A DNA stretch of 31,519 nt from a virus. The stretch's first letter is position 1; each line of letters starts with the position of its first letter. The position numbers were made by a program, and so were the translations under genes. The notes beneath the pieces were generated by a model that did no database searches, had not been told where the DNA came from, and saw nothing but the letters and a program-made list of their open reading frames with translations. Positions 1 to 7,551 of the stretch are shown piece by piece. The DNA is taken from positions 1 to 31,519 of IMG/VR virus record IMGVR_UViG_3300044821_000159. One strand, given 5' to 3'.

Positions 1-2
1 GC

Positions 3-149
3 AGTGGAGTACGGTACCAGGGCTGTACCACCCGGGCCGAGAATGCCGCCTACCGGTGCGGGCAGTGTCGCGTTTTCAGTCGAGGTGTTGACGATGAAGG
101 TACCGGCCACGTGGTGCTCCTGGTGCGGGGGGCTGCTGGGGGAGCGTAG
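3..149 (+). CDS. C-terminal end of an upstream protein (partial, cysteine-containing)
   Basis: This frame is open from the left edge and stops at the TAG at 147-149. It reads plausibly as protein, with Gly-Cys-Thr-Thr near its start and an Arg-Cys-Gly-Gln-Cys stretch that could be half of a zinc knuckle, followed by a hydrophobic Val-Val-Leu-Leu-Val segment. The other two plus frames are less protein-like here. The family is not recognisable from 48 residues. It ends about 57 bases before the next gene, with no clear terminator between. Inference only; the frame choice rests on composition. Confidence 0.35.
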   Translation, partial: SGVRYQGCTTRAENAAYRCGQCRVFSRGVDDEGTGHVVLLVRGAAGGA

Positions 150-206
150 CGTTTCGGGGCATCGGGTGGTAGCTTCCCGAGAACTTCCCACCAGGAGCAT
201 TGCACC

Positions 207-1319
207 ATGGCCGGTACGTCGATCCAGAACCTGTCCACCGAAGATCTCGCGCTGCCGTTCCCGCTGGCGGGGGTACTGACCCCGGGGCAGGAGGTCATCC
301 TCAACGCCACGCCGACCATTCTGGCCGCGTTCGGGATCGCGGCGGGGATTGGTACACTGCGTGTGCAGCTGCTGACCCAGCCCAGCGGAGCAGCGTACAC
401 CGGGCCGTACTCCACGGCGTACCAGGGCAGCCTGAACGCGAACGGCACGATCACCGTGGCTGGCGCGCCGAACAGCGACTACGGCGACGGGTCCGACGGC
501 GTCATCGTGGCGGACGGCACCACGACCATCGCAGCACTGGGCAGCGCGCCATCAGGCAATGCCTACACGCTGACGCGCGATGTTTTTGCCGCGGCGCTCA
601 CCGTGAACAGCGGTGTCACCATCAAGACGGCCGGATTCCGAATCTTCGTTCAAGGTGTGCTGCTGCTTGCGGGCAGCACGTCGGTCGTCAGCAATGACGG
701 CGCCGCGGCAGCCGCCGGTGTGGCGGGCGCGGCCAGCGCGGCACAGACGCTGGGCGGCAGCTTTGCGGGCGGCGCCGGTGGCACGGCCGGTGGTGCGGGT
801 GCGGCCGGTACCAACGCCACGACCAGCGGCGGCGGCACGGGCGGCGCCGGTGGTGCGGCCACGGCGGGCGGCGCCGGTGGTGCAGCTTCGACCGTTACGG
901 CACCCACCGCGGCGCAGGGAGGGCTCCCCCGAGCTACGCCGTGGGCCACGCTGGGGCAGGTGCTCGGCAATGCCGGCCTCACGCTGGTCAAGGGCGGGGC
1001 CGGTGGGTCGGGTGGTGGTGCCGATGGTGCCAACGTCGGCGGCGGTGGTGGCGGCGGCGGGGGCATGCTGGTGATCTCGGCGCAGCAGATCACCAGTGCC
1101 GGGGCCATTCACGCCCGAGGTGGCGCGGGCGCGGCCGGTACTGCGGGCAATGCCGGTGGCGGTGGCGGCGGCGGTGGGGGTGTGCTCATCCTCGTCACGC
1201 ACGCCATCACGGGCACGGGCACGGCCGACGCCAACGGCGGCGCACTGGGCGCCGGGGCCGGCACGGGCACGGCCGGTGCTGCGGGCGTGGCTGGTACGGT
1301 AGTGCAGCTGGTGGGGTAG
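207..1319 (+). CDS. Glycine-rich phage structural/adhesin-like protein
   Basis: 370 aa. The ATG is preceded by AGGAGC at a good distance. Residues 1 to about 95 form a beta-rich head domain. About 95-165 hold an Asp-Gly-Ser-Asp-Gly lead-in and a short parallel-beta-like stretch (TLTRDVFAAALTVNSGVTI). From about 165 to the end the chain is extremely Gly/Ala-rich, with two near-uninterrupted runs of about ten glycines (around residues 278-287 and 317-326). Each run is followed by a hydrophobic strand (MLVISAQQIT, VLILVTHAIT) and a G-x-A-N/R-G-G turn, so the C-terminus is a two-copy module. Gly-rich proteins with this layout occur near phage structural genes as tail-fibre or adhesin components. 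The role in host binding is inferred; it could also be a capsid accessory. Confidence 0.6.
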   Translation: MAGTSIQNLSTEDLALPFPLAGVLTPGQEVILNATPTILAAFGIAAGIGTLRVQLLTQPSGAAYTGPYSTAYQGSLNANGTITVAGAPNSDYGDGSDGVIVADGTTTIAALGSAPSGNAYTLTRDVFAAALTVNSGVTIKTAGFRIFVQGVLLLAGSTSVVSNDGAAAAAGVAGAASAAQTLGGSFAGGAGGTAGGAGAAGTNATTSGGGTGGAGGAATAGGAGGAASTVTAPTAAQGGLPRATPWATLGQVLGNAGLTLVKGGAGGSGGGADGANVGGGGGGGGGMLVISAQQITSAGAIHARGGAGAAGTAGNAGGGGGGGGGVLILVTHAITGTGTADANGGALGAGAGTGTAGAAGVAGTVVQLVG

Positions 1320-1358
1320 GCTTCCCTCGCCAGTGTGTCGGGTGCTACGGTTGCCCGC

Positions 1359-1652
1359 ATGAGCAACCGCAGCTCCGGCATCATCGACGTGCACACCACC
1401 GCAAGCTACCCCACCACGGCGCAGGTGATCTTCACGTTCGCGCCGCACTTCTACGTCATCACTGCCGAGGGTGGGGCGGCTACGTCAATTGTGTACAGCT
1501 TTGACGGGATCAACGACGCGGGCACGCTCACGGCTGGGGGCAACTACAGCTCGGGGGTCATGCCGATGCAAGGCGGCGCCCGGCAGAAGGTGTGGCTCAA
1601 GCGGGGTACGAACGTCGGCACCGAGTCCGCGCAAGTCGTCGCCTGGACGTAG
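1359..1652 (+). CDS. Small beta-rich hypothetical protein, possible head accessory
   Basis: 97 aa from the ATG at 1359; a GTG eight codons upstream (1335) is an alternative. The protein is short, without cysteines, and rich in Thr, Gly, Val and aromatic residues in alternating patterns, as in a compact beta-sandwich. It ends 11 bases before the portal start, and the portal's ribosome binding site overlaps its stop codon, so the two are probably translated from one message. A head decoration or tail accessory role would fit, but no family is recognised. Confidence 0.55.
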   Translation: MSNRSSGIIDVHTTASYPTTAQVIFTFAPHFYVITAEGGAATSIVYSFDGINDAGTLTAGGNYSSGVMPMQGGARQKVWLKRGTNVGTESAQVVAWT

Positions 1653-1663
1653 GAGACTGATCT

Positions 1664-3559
1664 GTGAGCAGCGCCCTGCCGCAAGACCCGCCCGCCGGGC
1701 GTGAGATGGCCAACCAACTGGGCAGCGCCATCACGCGCCCCACGGCCGTGGCGCACAGCCCGCGCCAGCTCGAACTCGATCGGCGCTACGGGTACTTTCG
1801 CGGCACGTGCTACGACGGACGCACGCTCGACTGGAATGGCGACCCGCTGTACGACTCGAACGTCGGCATTGGGCGCGAGCGCGACATCCCGCCCGGGTAC
1901 ACCGACTCGACCGGCGCCACTACGCCGCTCCGGGCCCGGCGCCCCAGCGCGCCGTACTACCTGGCGCGCGTAGTCGTGAAGCGCTTCACGGGGCTGCTGT
2001 TCAGCAAGAACCACCACCCCAAGTTGCGCGTGTTCGGCGACGCCGACACCGAGGACTGGGTCGACGCCGCGGTCGAGGCCGGGCGCCTGTGGCCGCAGAT
2101 GATCTCCGCGCGCGACATGGGCGGCAGCCAGGGCAGCGTTGCCGTCGGGTTCGAGATTGCCAACGGCGTGCCCGTGTTCGAGGTGTTCGACGCGCGGTAC
2201 TGCACGCCCAAGTTCACCAACCGACTGAGCGGCGAACTCGCCTCGCTCGATCAGGTGTGGGCCATCAAGGAGTACGTCCGCGACCCGGACGATGGCCGCA
2301 TGATCGAAGTGCAGCTGTGGTGCCGGCGGTACGTCGACAAGGAGACCGACACCCTGTGGCAGGGGGTGTTCGCCCCCGAGGGCGATGTGACCCAGATCGA
2401 CTGGAACTCGGCCGAGGCGATGGCCCGCGCCACCGTGCGCGAGCACGGCTTTGGCGAGGTGCCGATCGAGTGGATCCAGAACGTGGTGGTCGAGGGCGAA
2501 GTCGACGGCGACTCGGACTGCCACGGCGCGTACGACCAGATCGAGCAGATCGACACGCTCACGTCGCAGGGCATCCGCGGCACGATCGCGAACTGCGATG
2601 CCACACTGGTCGTTGCTACCGATGATGAAGTGCCCCCCGACCTCGAGAAGGGGAGCGAGAAGTTCATCACGGTGAACAAGGGCGACCAGGTGATGTACCT
2701 GGAGATGGCAGGCAGCGGGTCGAAGCTCGCGTTCGAGCAGGCCGACAAGCTCGAGGAGAAAGTTCTCCGGCTGGTGCAGTGCGTGCTCGACCAGGGCGCG
2801 CGCCCCAGCGGCGCGGCGCGCACCGCCACCGAGGTCGAAAAGGACTACAGCTCCATGCACGAAAAGGGCGACGTACTGCGCGAGCAGTACGGCGAGCGCG
2901 GGGTGAAGCGCCTCGTGGCCAAGCTCATCCGCGCGGCGCAGCGCATGGCGAAGACAGTCCCCACGCGCGACGCGGACGGCAACCTCGCCCGTCCGACGAT
3001 CATGCTCCCGCCGCGCGTGGTGACGCTGCCCGACGGCAAGGTGAAGCTCGTCGAGCGCAAGCTGGGCCCGGGCGGGGTGCTGTCGCTCCAGTGGCCGCCG
3101 TACGCCACGCCCACCCCGGCCGACGCAGAGGTGGCCGTGCGCACCGCGGGCAACGCCATGAGCATGAAGTTGGTCGACCACGAGCACGCCGCCCAGATGG
3201 TGGCGCCGTACTTCCAGGTGGAGGACGTGAAGCCCATGCTCCAGGCCATGGACAAGGCCGACAGGGCCGCCGAGGACCTGTACACGCAGCAGACGCTGAG
3301 CGCCGCAGCCCCCACGGGCGACGCCGGCCCATCCGACCTGAGCGCCCTGATGGACGACGGGCTCGTCACGGTGGACGAGCTGCGCGCCAGCAAGGGGCTT
3401 GGCCCCCTGGCCCAGGACGGCGACCTGACCGTGCCCCAGTTCAAGGCGAAGTACGCTCAGACGTTCGCGCGCGTCACCATGGCGGCGAACGAGATCGGCG
3501 CCGAGAAGCTGCTCGGCATGGGCGACGACGGCGACTCGGTTGCTTCGGCAGCCGAGTAG
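1664..3559 (+). CDS. Portal protein
   Basis: 631 aa, GTG start with AGGAGA about 8 bases upstream. Portal proteins form the dodecameric ring at one capsid vertex through which DNA enters and leaves. The length is in the usual range, and the layout fits: an N-terminal wing, a conserved-looking segment around residues 100-115 (ARVVVKRFTGLLFSK), a central alpha/beta region, a stem/crown part with long helices (residues about 355-430) containing a Ser-Gly-Ala-Ala-Arg-Thr-Ala-Thr-Glu stretch typical of portal tunnel helices, and an acidic, helical C-terminus. Its place upstream of a gpF-like minor head protein, scaffold and capsid supports the call. The large terminase expected before it is not in the window. 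Confidence 0.82.
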   Translation: MSSALPQDPPAGREMANQLGSAITRPTAVAHSPRQLELDRRYGYFRGTCYDGRTLDWNGDPLYDSNVGIGRERDIPPGYTDSTGATTPLRARRPSAPYYLARVVVKRFTGLLFSKNHHPKLRVFGDADTEDWVDAAVEAGRLWPQMISARDMGGSQGSVAVGFEIANGVPVFEVFDARYCTPKFTNRLSGELASLDQVWAIKEYVRDPDDGRMIEVQLWCRRYVDKETDTLWQGVFAPEGDVTQIDWNSAEAMARATVREHGFGEVPIEWIQNVVVEGEVDGDSDCHGAYDQIEQIDTLTSQGIRGTIANCDATLVVATDDEVPPDLEKGSEKFITVNKGDQVMYLEMAGSGSKLAFEQADKLEEKVLRLVQCVLDQGARPSGAARTATEVEKDYSSMHEKGDVLREQYGERGVKRLVAKLIRAAQRMAKTVPTRDADGNLARPTIMLPPRVVTLPDGKVKLVERKLGPGGVLSLQWPPYATPTPADAEVAVRTAGNAMSMKLVDHEHAAQMVAPYFQVEDVKPMLQAMDKADRAAEDLYTQQTLSAAAPTGDAGPSDLSALMDDGLVTVDELRASKGLGPLAQDGDLTVPQFKAKYAQTFARVTMAANEIGAEKLLGMGDDGDSVASAAE

Positions 3560-3575
3560 CGCACAACATCCGGGC

Positions 3576-4028
3576 ATGGCGACGCGGGTCATCCTCGGTG
3601 GGCGCACGGCGTGGGGCAACGGCGAGTGGTGGCGCCACACGCGCCAAGCGCAGGCCACTGCCAGGCGCAAGCGCGCGGACGAGGCGTTCCGCCAGGAGTT
3701 GGAGGACAACCCGCCGCCGCTCACCGTGCCCGCGGTGGAGCAGCCCGGGGTGCCGCGCGAGGACCGCCACGACGGGCTGACGTACCGGTTGGTGGCGCGG
3801 CTCGACCCGGCCGAGGGGTGGGTGGCCGCCAGCACGGTGATGGCCTGGTACGGCGTCGACTACGCGCGCGTGGTGGCGTGGGTGCGCGCCGGCATGCTTG
3901 ACGCCGCCATGGAGCGCCACAGCCCAACGCGGCGCTACCGCGTGACCGACCCGGTCCGCTGCGCGGCCGAGGCCACCAAGCCCGCCCCGGACCCCACCGG
4001 GAAGCGCGGGCGGGGGAAGAAGAAGTGA
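3576..4028 (+). CDS. Small basic protein with a helix-turn-helix-like segment
   Basis: 150 aa from the ATG at 3576, 16 bases after the portal stop. The N-terminus is basic with a short helical Arg/Lys/Ala stretch. Residues about 81-125 resemble an excisionase/MerR-type winged helix: a helix starting Ala-Ser-Thr-Val-Met, a second helix YARVVAWVRAGMLDAA, then a wing-like SPTRRYRVTDP. The tail is Lys/Arg-rich and ends GKRGRGKKK. DNA binding is therefore plausible. Its stop overlaps the next GTG. It could be a transcription factor or a DNA-packaging accessory; the evidence does not decide. Confidence 0.55.
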   Translation: MATRVILGGRTAWGNGEWWRHTRQAQATARRKRADEAFRQELEDNPPPLTVPAVEQPGVPREDRHDGLTYRLVARLDPAEGWVAASTVMAWYGVDYARVVAWVRAGMLDAAMERHSPTRRYRVTDPVRCAAEATKPAPDPTGKRGRGKKK

Positions 4029-4483
4029 CCTTTACGCTCGCCGACATCCAGCGCATCCACGATCAACTGGGGCACGCGCGCGTGCATCACGAGATCGGGG
4101 AACTACTGGAGGCCAGTTTCTTTTTCAATGACGAGTACACCCCGCTCGCGCGCGCCGTGTGGGACGCCGAGTACAGTCTGATCGAGGTGCCCTGGCAGCG
4201 TCCGGGGTGGCCCGTGCTGTGCGGGCCGGAGTTCAACGGCGAGGAATCGCTGCCCGTTGGGCTGGAAGGCGGCTCGGGGCACGGCGACGGACTGTACGGG
4301 GAACTGGTGGTCGACCCGCGCAGCGGCGTGGGCGACTACGGCGACGGGGGTGGTCGGCGCGCGGGACCTGGGCTCGGATGGGGCAAGTGCTGGGAGTACG
4401 GGCAACACCAGTGGGACGGCGCCGGGAGCAGCTGCCCCCCGTGGGGCGATCCGGTCGACGGGGAAGACGTGGTGCGCCCGTGA
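4025..4483 (+). CDS. Hypothetical protein, LIEVPW-motif paralogue A
   Basis: 152 aa, GTG start overlapping the upstream TGA (GTGA). The first 45 residues look helical and include Phe-Phe-Phe; then comes AEYSLIEVPW (about residues 50-59), followed by a Gly/Asp/Trp-rich, low-complexity half with a few Cys. The AEYxLIEVPW motif and the Gly/Asp-rich tail recur in the gene at 4917-5150, so the two look like paralogues separated by the HAD gene. No known family is recognised. The overlap on both sides implies coupled translation. Confidence 0.6.
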   Translation: MTFTLADIQRIHDQLGHARVHHEIGELLEASFFFNDEYTPLARAVWDAEYSLIEVPWQRPGWPVLCGPEFNGEESLPVGLEGGSGHGDGLYGELVVDPRSGVGDYGDGGGRRAGPGLGWGKCWEYGQHQWDGAGSSCPPWGDPVDGEDVVRP

Positions 4484-4920
4484 TCGTGTGCGTCGACTTC
4501 GACGGCACCATCGTCGAGCGCGACAGGATGCCGTTCCGCTTCTTGCCCGGCGCGGTCGACGGGCTGCGCGCGCTGAAGCGCGCCGGGCACGTGCTGGTGC
4601 TGTACAGCGCGCGGGCCAACCGCGCTGTGCGGTACAACCCCGAACTGGACCCGCTGGTGCGCGCTGGCATCCGCCCCGTGCCGTCGGACGAGGAATGGCC
4701 TAACGTGGCGGCGGCGCACGAGGCGCTGTACCGGCAGATGTGCCGGTTCGTGGCCGTGGCGCTGCCCGGGCTGTTCGACGCCATCGACGACGGCGAGGCC
4801 GGAAAGCCAATCTGCGACGTGCTGATCGACGACCGGAGCATCAACCCGGTGAGCGCGGGCGGCCCGTTCTCGAGCGGGTGGGCCATGGTGGCGCGCACGT
4901 ACGGCGAACCCCCCCGATGA
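4480..4920 (+). CDS. HAD-superfamily hydrolase/phosphatase
   Basis: 146 aa from the GTG at 4480, which overlaps the upstream stop. HAD motif I is complete as D6-F-D8-G-T10, giving the Asp nucleophile and the acid/base Asp. S43 in LVLYSAR fits motif II, K109 fits motif III, and D117-D118 in VLIDDRS fits the metal-binding motif IV. The small size and short insert suggest a minimal-cap phosphatase acting on a small substrate such as a nucleotide or sugar phosphate, or on a nucleic acid end. The substrate cannot be read from sequence. Its position inside the head-gene cluster between two paralogues of unknown function is unusual. Confidence 0.8.
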   Translation: MIVCVDFDGTIVERDRMPFRFLPGAVDGLRALKRAGHVLVLYSARANRAVRYNPELDPLVRAGIRPVPSDEEWPNVAAAHEALYRQMCRFVAVALPGLFDAIDDGEAGKPICDVLIDDRSINPVSAGGPFSSGWAMVARTYGEPPR

Positions 4921-5150
4921 CCGGCTACATTGCCCTCGCCCACGTAGTGCTCCAGGCAGAGTACGCCCTGATTGAGGTTCCCTGGATGATGGGGTCCAAG
5001 CCCGCTTGGGATCCAGAGGAGGATGCTCTGCCCGGGGACGGGGACGGGTACGGGTACGGGGACGGGGACGGGCACGGGTACGGGTACGGGTACGGGCACG
5101 GGGCTGACGTGGTGACTGGCGCGCAACTGTGCGCTAGGCTCGCCCCATGA
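4917..5150 (+). CDS. Hypothetical protein, LIEVPW-motif paralogue B with Gly-Asp/Tyr/His repeat tail
   Basis: 77 aa, ATG overlapping the HAD stop (ATGA). Residues about 14-22 read AEYALIEVPW, matching the gene at 4025. From about residue 39 the chain is an alternation of Gly with Asp, Tyr or His, encoded by eleven consecutive GGGNAC hexamers, and it ends in a short non-repetitive tail. It looks like a shortened copy of paralogue A whose tail expanded by slippage. The function is unknown; the repeat would be flexible and might bind metal through Asp/His. Confidence 0.6.
   Translation: MTGYIALAHVVLQAEYALIEVPWMMGSKPAWDPEEDALPGDGDGYGYGDGDGHGYGYGYGHGADVVTGAQLCARLAP
5034..5099 (+). repeat. Tandem GGGNAC hexamer array (11 units), G-quadruplex candidate
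   Basis: Eleven head-to-tail units of GGGNAC with N = G, T or C and no interruption, followed by another GGGG. It lies in frame within the small gene at 4917-5150, where each unit encodes Gly plus Asp, Tyr or His. Because every unit begins with at least three G and is separated by three other bases, the plus strand carries about twelve regularly spaced G-tracts. Confidence 0.9.
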
Positions 5151-5674
5151 GTTCCACGCGAGACAACGGCCAGCCGAATCGCGCGCAGCGCCGCGCCCCC
5201 AGGGCGATCCACGGCACTCGGCTCTTCAACGGGGAGAGCGCCGAGAGCATCCACGCGAAGTTCGGGTTCCCCCCGGGCAGCAAGTGCATGGGTTGCGGCA
5301 ACCCGCCGGGCGTCGGGGGCATCACGCTGCGGTCGTTCCTCGCCGTGCCGGACCTGAAGCGGCTCGACCCGGATGGCTTCGGCATCGTCGCGGAGATGCA
5401 CCCCGACAAGCTGGCCGCCATGCTGGTGATGATGCGCGGGGCCGACGGGAAGCCCGTGCCCCACGTGCGCATCTCCACCGTGTACGCGTGCAAGCGCTGC
5501 GCGCCCGACGCCGAGCGCGCTGCGGCCAAGGGGCCGAGCTACGCCATCGTCGACATCTCGCGTGGGCCCGGGCCCGACAAGCCCCAGTCGGGCTACACGT
5601 CTGTGGCCGACGCTGCCGTCGCGGAGACCGTGGCACGCGCCGTGGCCAACATGGGCAAGGACGGGGTGAGCTGA
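5147..5674 (+). CDS. Hypothetical protein with two CxxC zinc-knuckle-like motifs
   Basis: 175 aa, ATG overlapping the previous stop (ATGA). CMGC at residues 47-50 and CKRC at 115-118 form a plausible four-cysteine zinc site, with a mixed alpha/beta segment between them. The N-terminus is basic, and the C-terminal 40 residues look helical. Its stop shares bases with the next ATG (TGATG). The pattern fits a small zinc-binding phage protein, but no specific family is recognised. DNA or protein binding would be guesses. Confidence 0.65.
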   Translation: MSSTRDNGQPNRAQRRAPRAIHGTRLFNGESAESIHAKFGFPPGSKCMGCGNPPGVGGITLRSFLAVPDLKRLDPDGFGIVAEMHPDKLAAMLVMMRGADGKPVPHVRISTVYACKRCAPDAERAAAKGPSYAIVDISRGPGPDKPQSGYTSVADAAVAETVARAVANMGKDGVS

Positions 5675-6306
5675 TGTGGAGCGACAAGGCACGCGCGGCA
5701 TCGGCCGCGGCACGCCGCAAGGGTGACAACACGATCGCCGCGCACAACGCCGCGGCCGACCTGCACATGCGCGCCGCTGGTGAGCACGCACCGGGTACGG
5801 ACGCGCACCACCTGCACGTGTCGGAGGCGATGCGGCACAACCGCGCCAGCGTGAAGCTCCAGATGGCCGCGCGCGGTCCGTCGCCCCACCAGCTCTCGCC
5901 GGCGCAGCTACACGCGAACGCCGCCATCATGCACGGCGGCCCACCGTCGCAGCACATCGTGCACGCCACGCCGCACGGCACGTCCGGCAGCGTCACCCCG
6001 CACGATCATGCCATGGCCGGGGCGCACGCGGGCAAGCAGCACGGACTGGCCGCCATGATGGCGTCGAATGAAGTGAATCGCCGCGCGAGCGTGCCGAAGG
6101 GGCGCGTCGGGGGCCGGACCAAGGCTGAAGCGACGCAGGCTACGCTGCACCAGGAGGTCACCACGCGGCGCGCGGGCGGTCAGCACTGGGCCGAACCGCG
6201 AGACTCGATGGCGCACGTGGCGATCACCCCGCCGCACGACTACACGGGGCGCACCCCGGCGGCGCCGAACTCGCTGGCGAGTCTCCCCCCGCTGCGACGC
6301 CGGTAG
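5674..6306 (+). CDS. His/Ala-rich protein with N-terminal tag, copy 1
   Basis: 210 aa. It starts with the tag MWSDKARAASAAARRKG, which recurs exactly at the start of the gene at 6747. There are 21 histidines, several spaced seven apart (residues 24, 31, 38) in Ala-rich helix-forming sequence, so they would line one face of a helix. The middle is Pro/Gly/His-rich and the end is Pro/Arg-rich (LPPLRRR). Similar Ala/His repeat proteins occur next to phage head genes, but their role is not established to my knowledge. Placement between portal and minor head protein suggests a virion or assembly role; this is inference. Confidence 0.65.
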   Translation: MWSDKARAASAAARRKGDNTIAAHNAAADLHMRAAGEHAPGTDAHHLHVSEAMRHNRASVKLQMAARGPSPHQLSPAQLHANAAIMHGGPPSQHIVHATPHGTSGSVTPHDHAMAGAHAGKQHGLAAMMASNEVNRRASVPKGRVGGRTKAEATQATLHQEVTTRRAGGQHWAEPRDSMAHVAITPPHDYTGRTPAAPNSLASLPPLRRR

Positions 6307-6312
6307 CGCACC

Positions 6313-6744
6313 GTGGGCAAGGCACTCGCGCGCGTGGTGCAGGCCGACCGCCGCAAGGACAAGGGCGGCAAGGCCGACGTGCTGCCCGTGCAGGAGCGCG
6401 CAGCCCTGCGTGCCATCCGGCGCGAGGCGCGCGCCGCCGGGTCGTACCTTGCCAGCGGGGGCAAGGGCGGGGGCAGCCCGAGCTTCGTCCTCGGGATCTT
6501 CCGCAGGGACGAATGGCGCTGCAAGAAGTGCGGCGAGCTGGGGTCGAAAGAAGAGAACGGCGGCCTGGGGCTGCACCACGTGGGCGGCATCGTGTCATCC
6601 CCGCGCGTGTCGCGCCTGGGGCACAAGTGGGTGCGCGCCAACGTGATCGCCTGCTGTGACCGATGTCACGATCTCATGCACGAAGAAGCCCGGGCCGAAG
6701 GAATCGATTCGAGTCAGGTGCAGCCTGAAGGCGACAAGGAGTAG
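6313..6744 (+). CDS. HNH endonuclease
   Basis: 143 aa, GTG start 6 bases after the previous stop. The HNH core is clear: C70xxC73, H88-H89 in GLHHVGG, N110, then C115xxC118-H119 and H123. The four cysteines hold a structural zinc, and the His/Asn residues form the beta-beta-alpha-metal catalytic site that nicks or cuts DNA. The N-terminal 65 residues are basic and may contact DNA. It sits exactly between two paralogous His-rich genes. It could be a free-standing homing endonuclease or a packaging-associated HNH, though those usually lie beside the terminase. Confidence 0.82.
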   Translation: MGKALARVVQADRRKDKGGKADVLPVQERAALRAIRREARAAGSYLASGGKGGGSPSFVLGIFRRDEWRCKKCGELGSKEENGGLGLHHVGGIVSSPRVSRLGHKWVRANVIACCDRCHDLMHEEARAEGIDSSQVQPEGDKE

Positions 6745-6746
6745 CT

Positions 6747-7280
6747 ATGTGGAGTGACAAGGCACGGGCGGCATCGGCCGCGGCACGGCGCAAGGGCACA
6801 CCGGAAGCCCATGCGGCTGCGGCTGAAGCGCACCGTATGGCACAGGGCGAAGCCGCCCCCGGCACCGCTGCCCACATCGAGCACGGTGCCATGATGCGCG
6901 GGCACCTCGCGCGCGCCGGTGGTGCTGGTGGGGCTGCCGTACGGGGGCAGGTCATGGTGTTGCACCACGAGGCCAGCACTGGCGCGCATGCAGCTGCGCG
7001 CAGCGCACCGCCCGTGCTGCACGACCCCGCTGCGCTGCACCAGAAGTACGTACACGCCGGACTTGAACGGGAGTCGCCAGGGCGGGCCATGCTCAGCGGC
7101 GGCCCTGCTGTGCTGCGCGAACACCACCTTGCCACCGCTGCCATGCACGTTCGCATGGCGCAGTCGTCCGAGATGCTGTATGACCCGCACGAAGCCGCGG
7201 TGCATCGGGCCACTGCGGCCCGGCAGCGGCAGGCCGCTGCGCTGCATGGGCACGTGGAGGGGAGTGGCACCGATGGGTAA
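6747..7280 (+). CDS. His/Ala-rich protein with N-terminal tag, copy 2
   Basis: 177 aa, 18 histidines. The first 17 residues are identical to those of the gene at 5674, and the following part is related (GEAAPGTAAHIEHG against GEHAPGTDAHHLHV), after which the two diverge. His-x6-His spacing in Ala-rich helices is again visible (residues 22 and 29). The first 50 bases of the two genes are nearly identical, so the tag is either recently duplicated or under strong constraint. It overlaps the next gene by 8 bases. Function unknown. Confidence 0.65.
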   Translation: MWSDKARAASAAARRKGTPEAHAAAAEAHRMAQGEAAPGTAAHIEHGAMMRGHLARAGGAGGAAVRGQVMVLHHEASTGAHAAARSAPPVLHDPAALHQKYVHAGLERESPGRAMLSGGPAVLREHHLATAAMHVRMAQSSEMLYDPHEAAVHRATAARQRQAAALHGHVEGSGTDG

Positions 7281-7551
7281 CCTGGTACAGCTCGACGAGG
7301 GCGGGCGCATCGCACACCTGACGGGGCACACCGGCGCCAAGGAGATGGCGAGCACGTCGCGTGCGTACACGAACGCCGTGCTCGGCGGCACGGGCGGGGC
7401 CGCGGCCGAGCACGGCCGGCTGGCGCTGCACCACGGCAACGAGGCCACGCGCGCCATGACCGAGGGGCGCTTCGCTGACATGGCGCACCATCAGGGGTTG
7501 GCGCGTGAGCACGCGCGCGCCGTGTTGGGCAGTCGTCGGGGTGCGCGATGA
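7273..7551 (+). CDS. Small His/Ala/Gly-rich hypothetical protein
   Basis: 92 aa from the ATG at 7273, overlapping the end of copy 2. It lacks the N-terminal tag but keeps the same style: Ala-rich helices with histidines on one face (EHGRLALHHGNEATRA, MAHHQGLAREHARAV). It may belong to the same functional group as the two tagged proteins. The stop overlaps the next ATG (ATGA). No family recognised. Confidence 0.55.
   Translation: MGNLVQLDEGGRIAHLTGHTGAKEMASTSRAYTNAVLGGTGGAAAEHGRLALHHGNEATRAMTEGRFADMAHHQGLAREHARAVLGSRRGAR

Noticed and set aside
650-1448. Minus-strand Pro/Ala/Arg-rich frames opposite the Gly-rich gene
   Set aside because: Antisense of GGN codons yields Pro/Ala; there are no start signals or domains.
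1544-3835. Minus-strand open frame of 763 codons
   Set aside because: Antisense to the portal gene; composition is His/Arg/Leu-rich shadow coding and no domain is recognisable.
5034-5099. CRISPR-like array
   Set aside because: The units are contiguous hexamers without spacers and lie in frame inside a gene.
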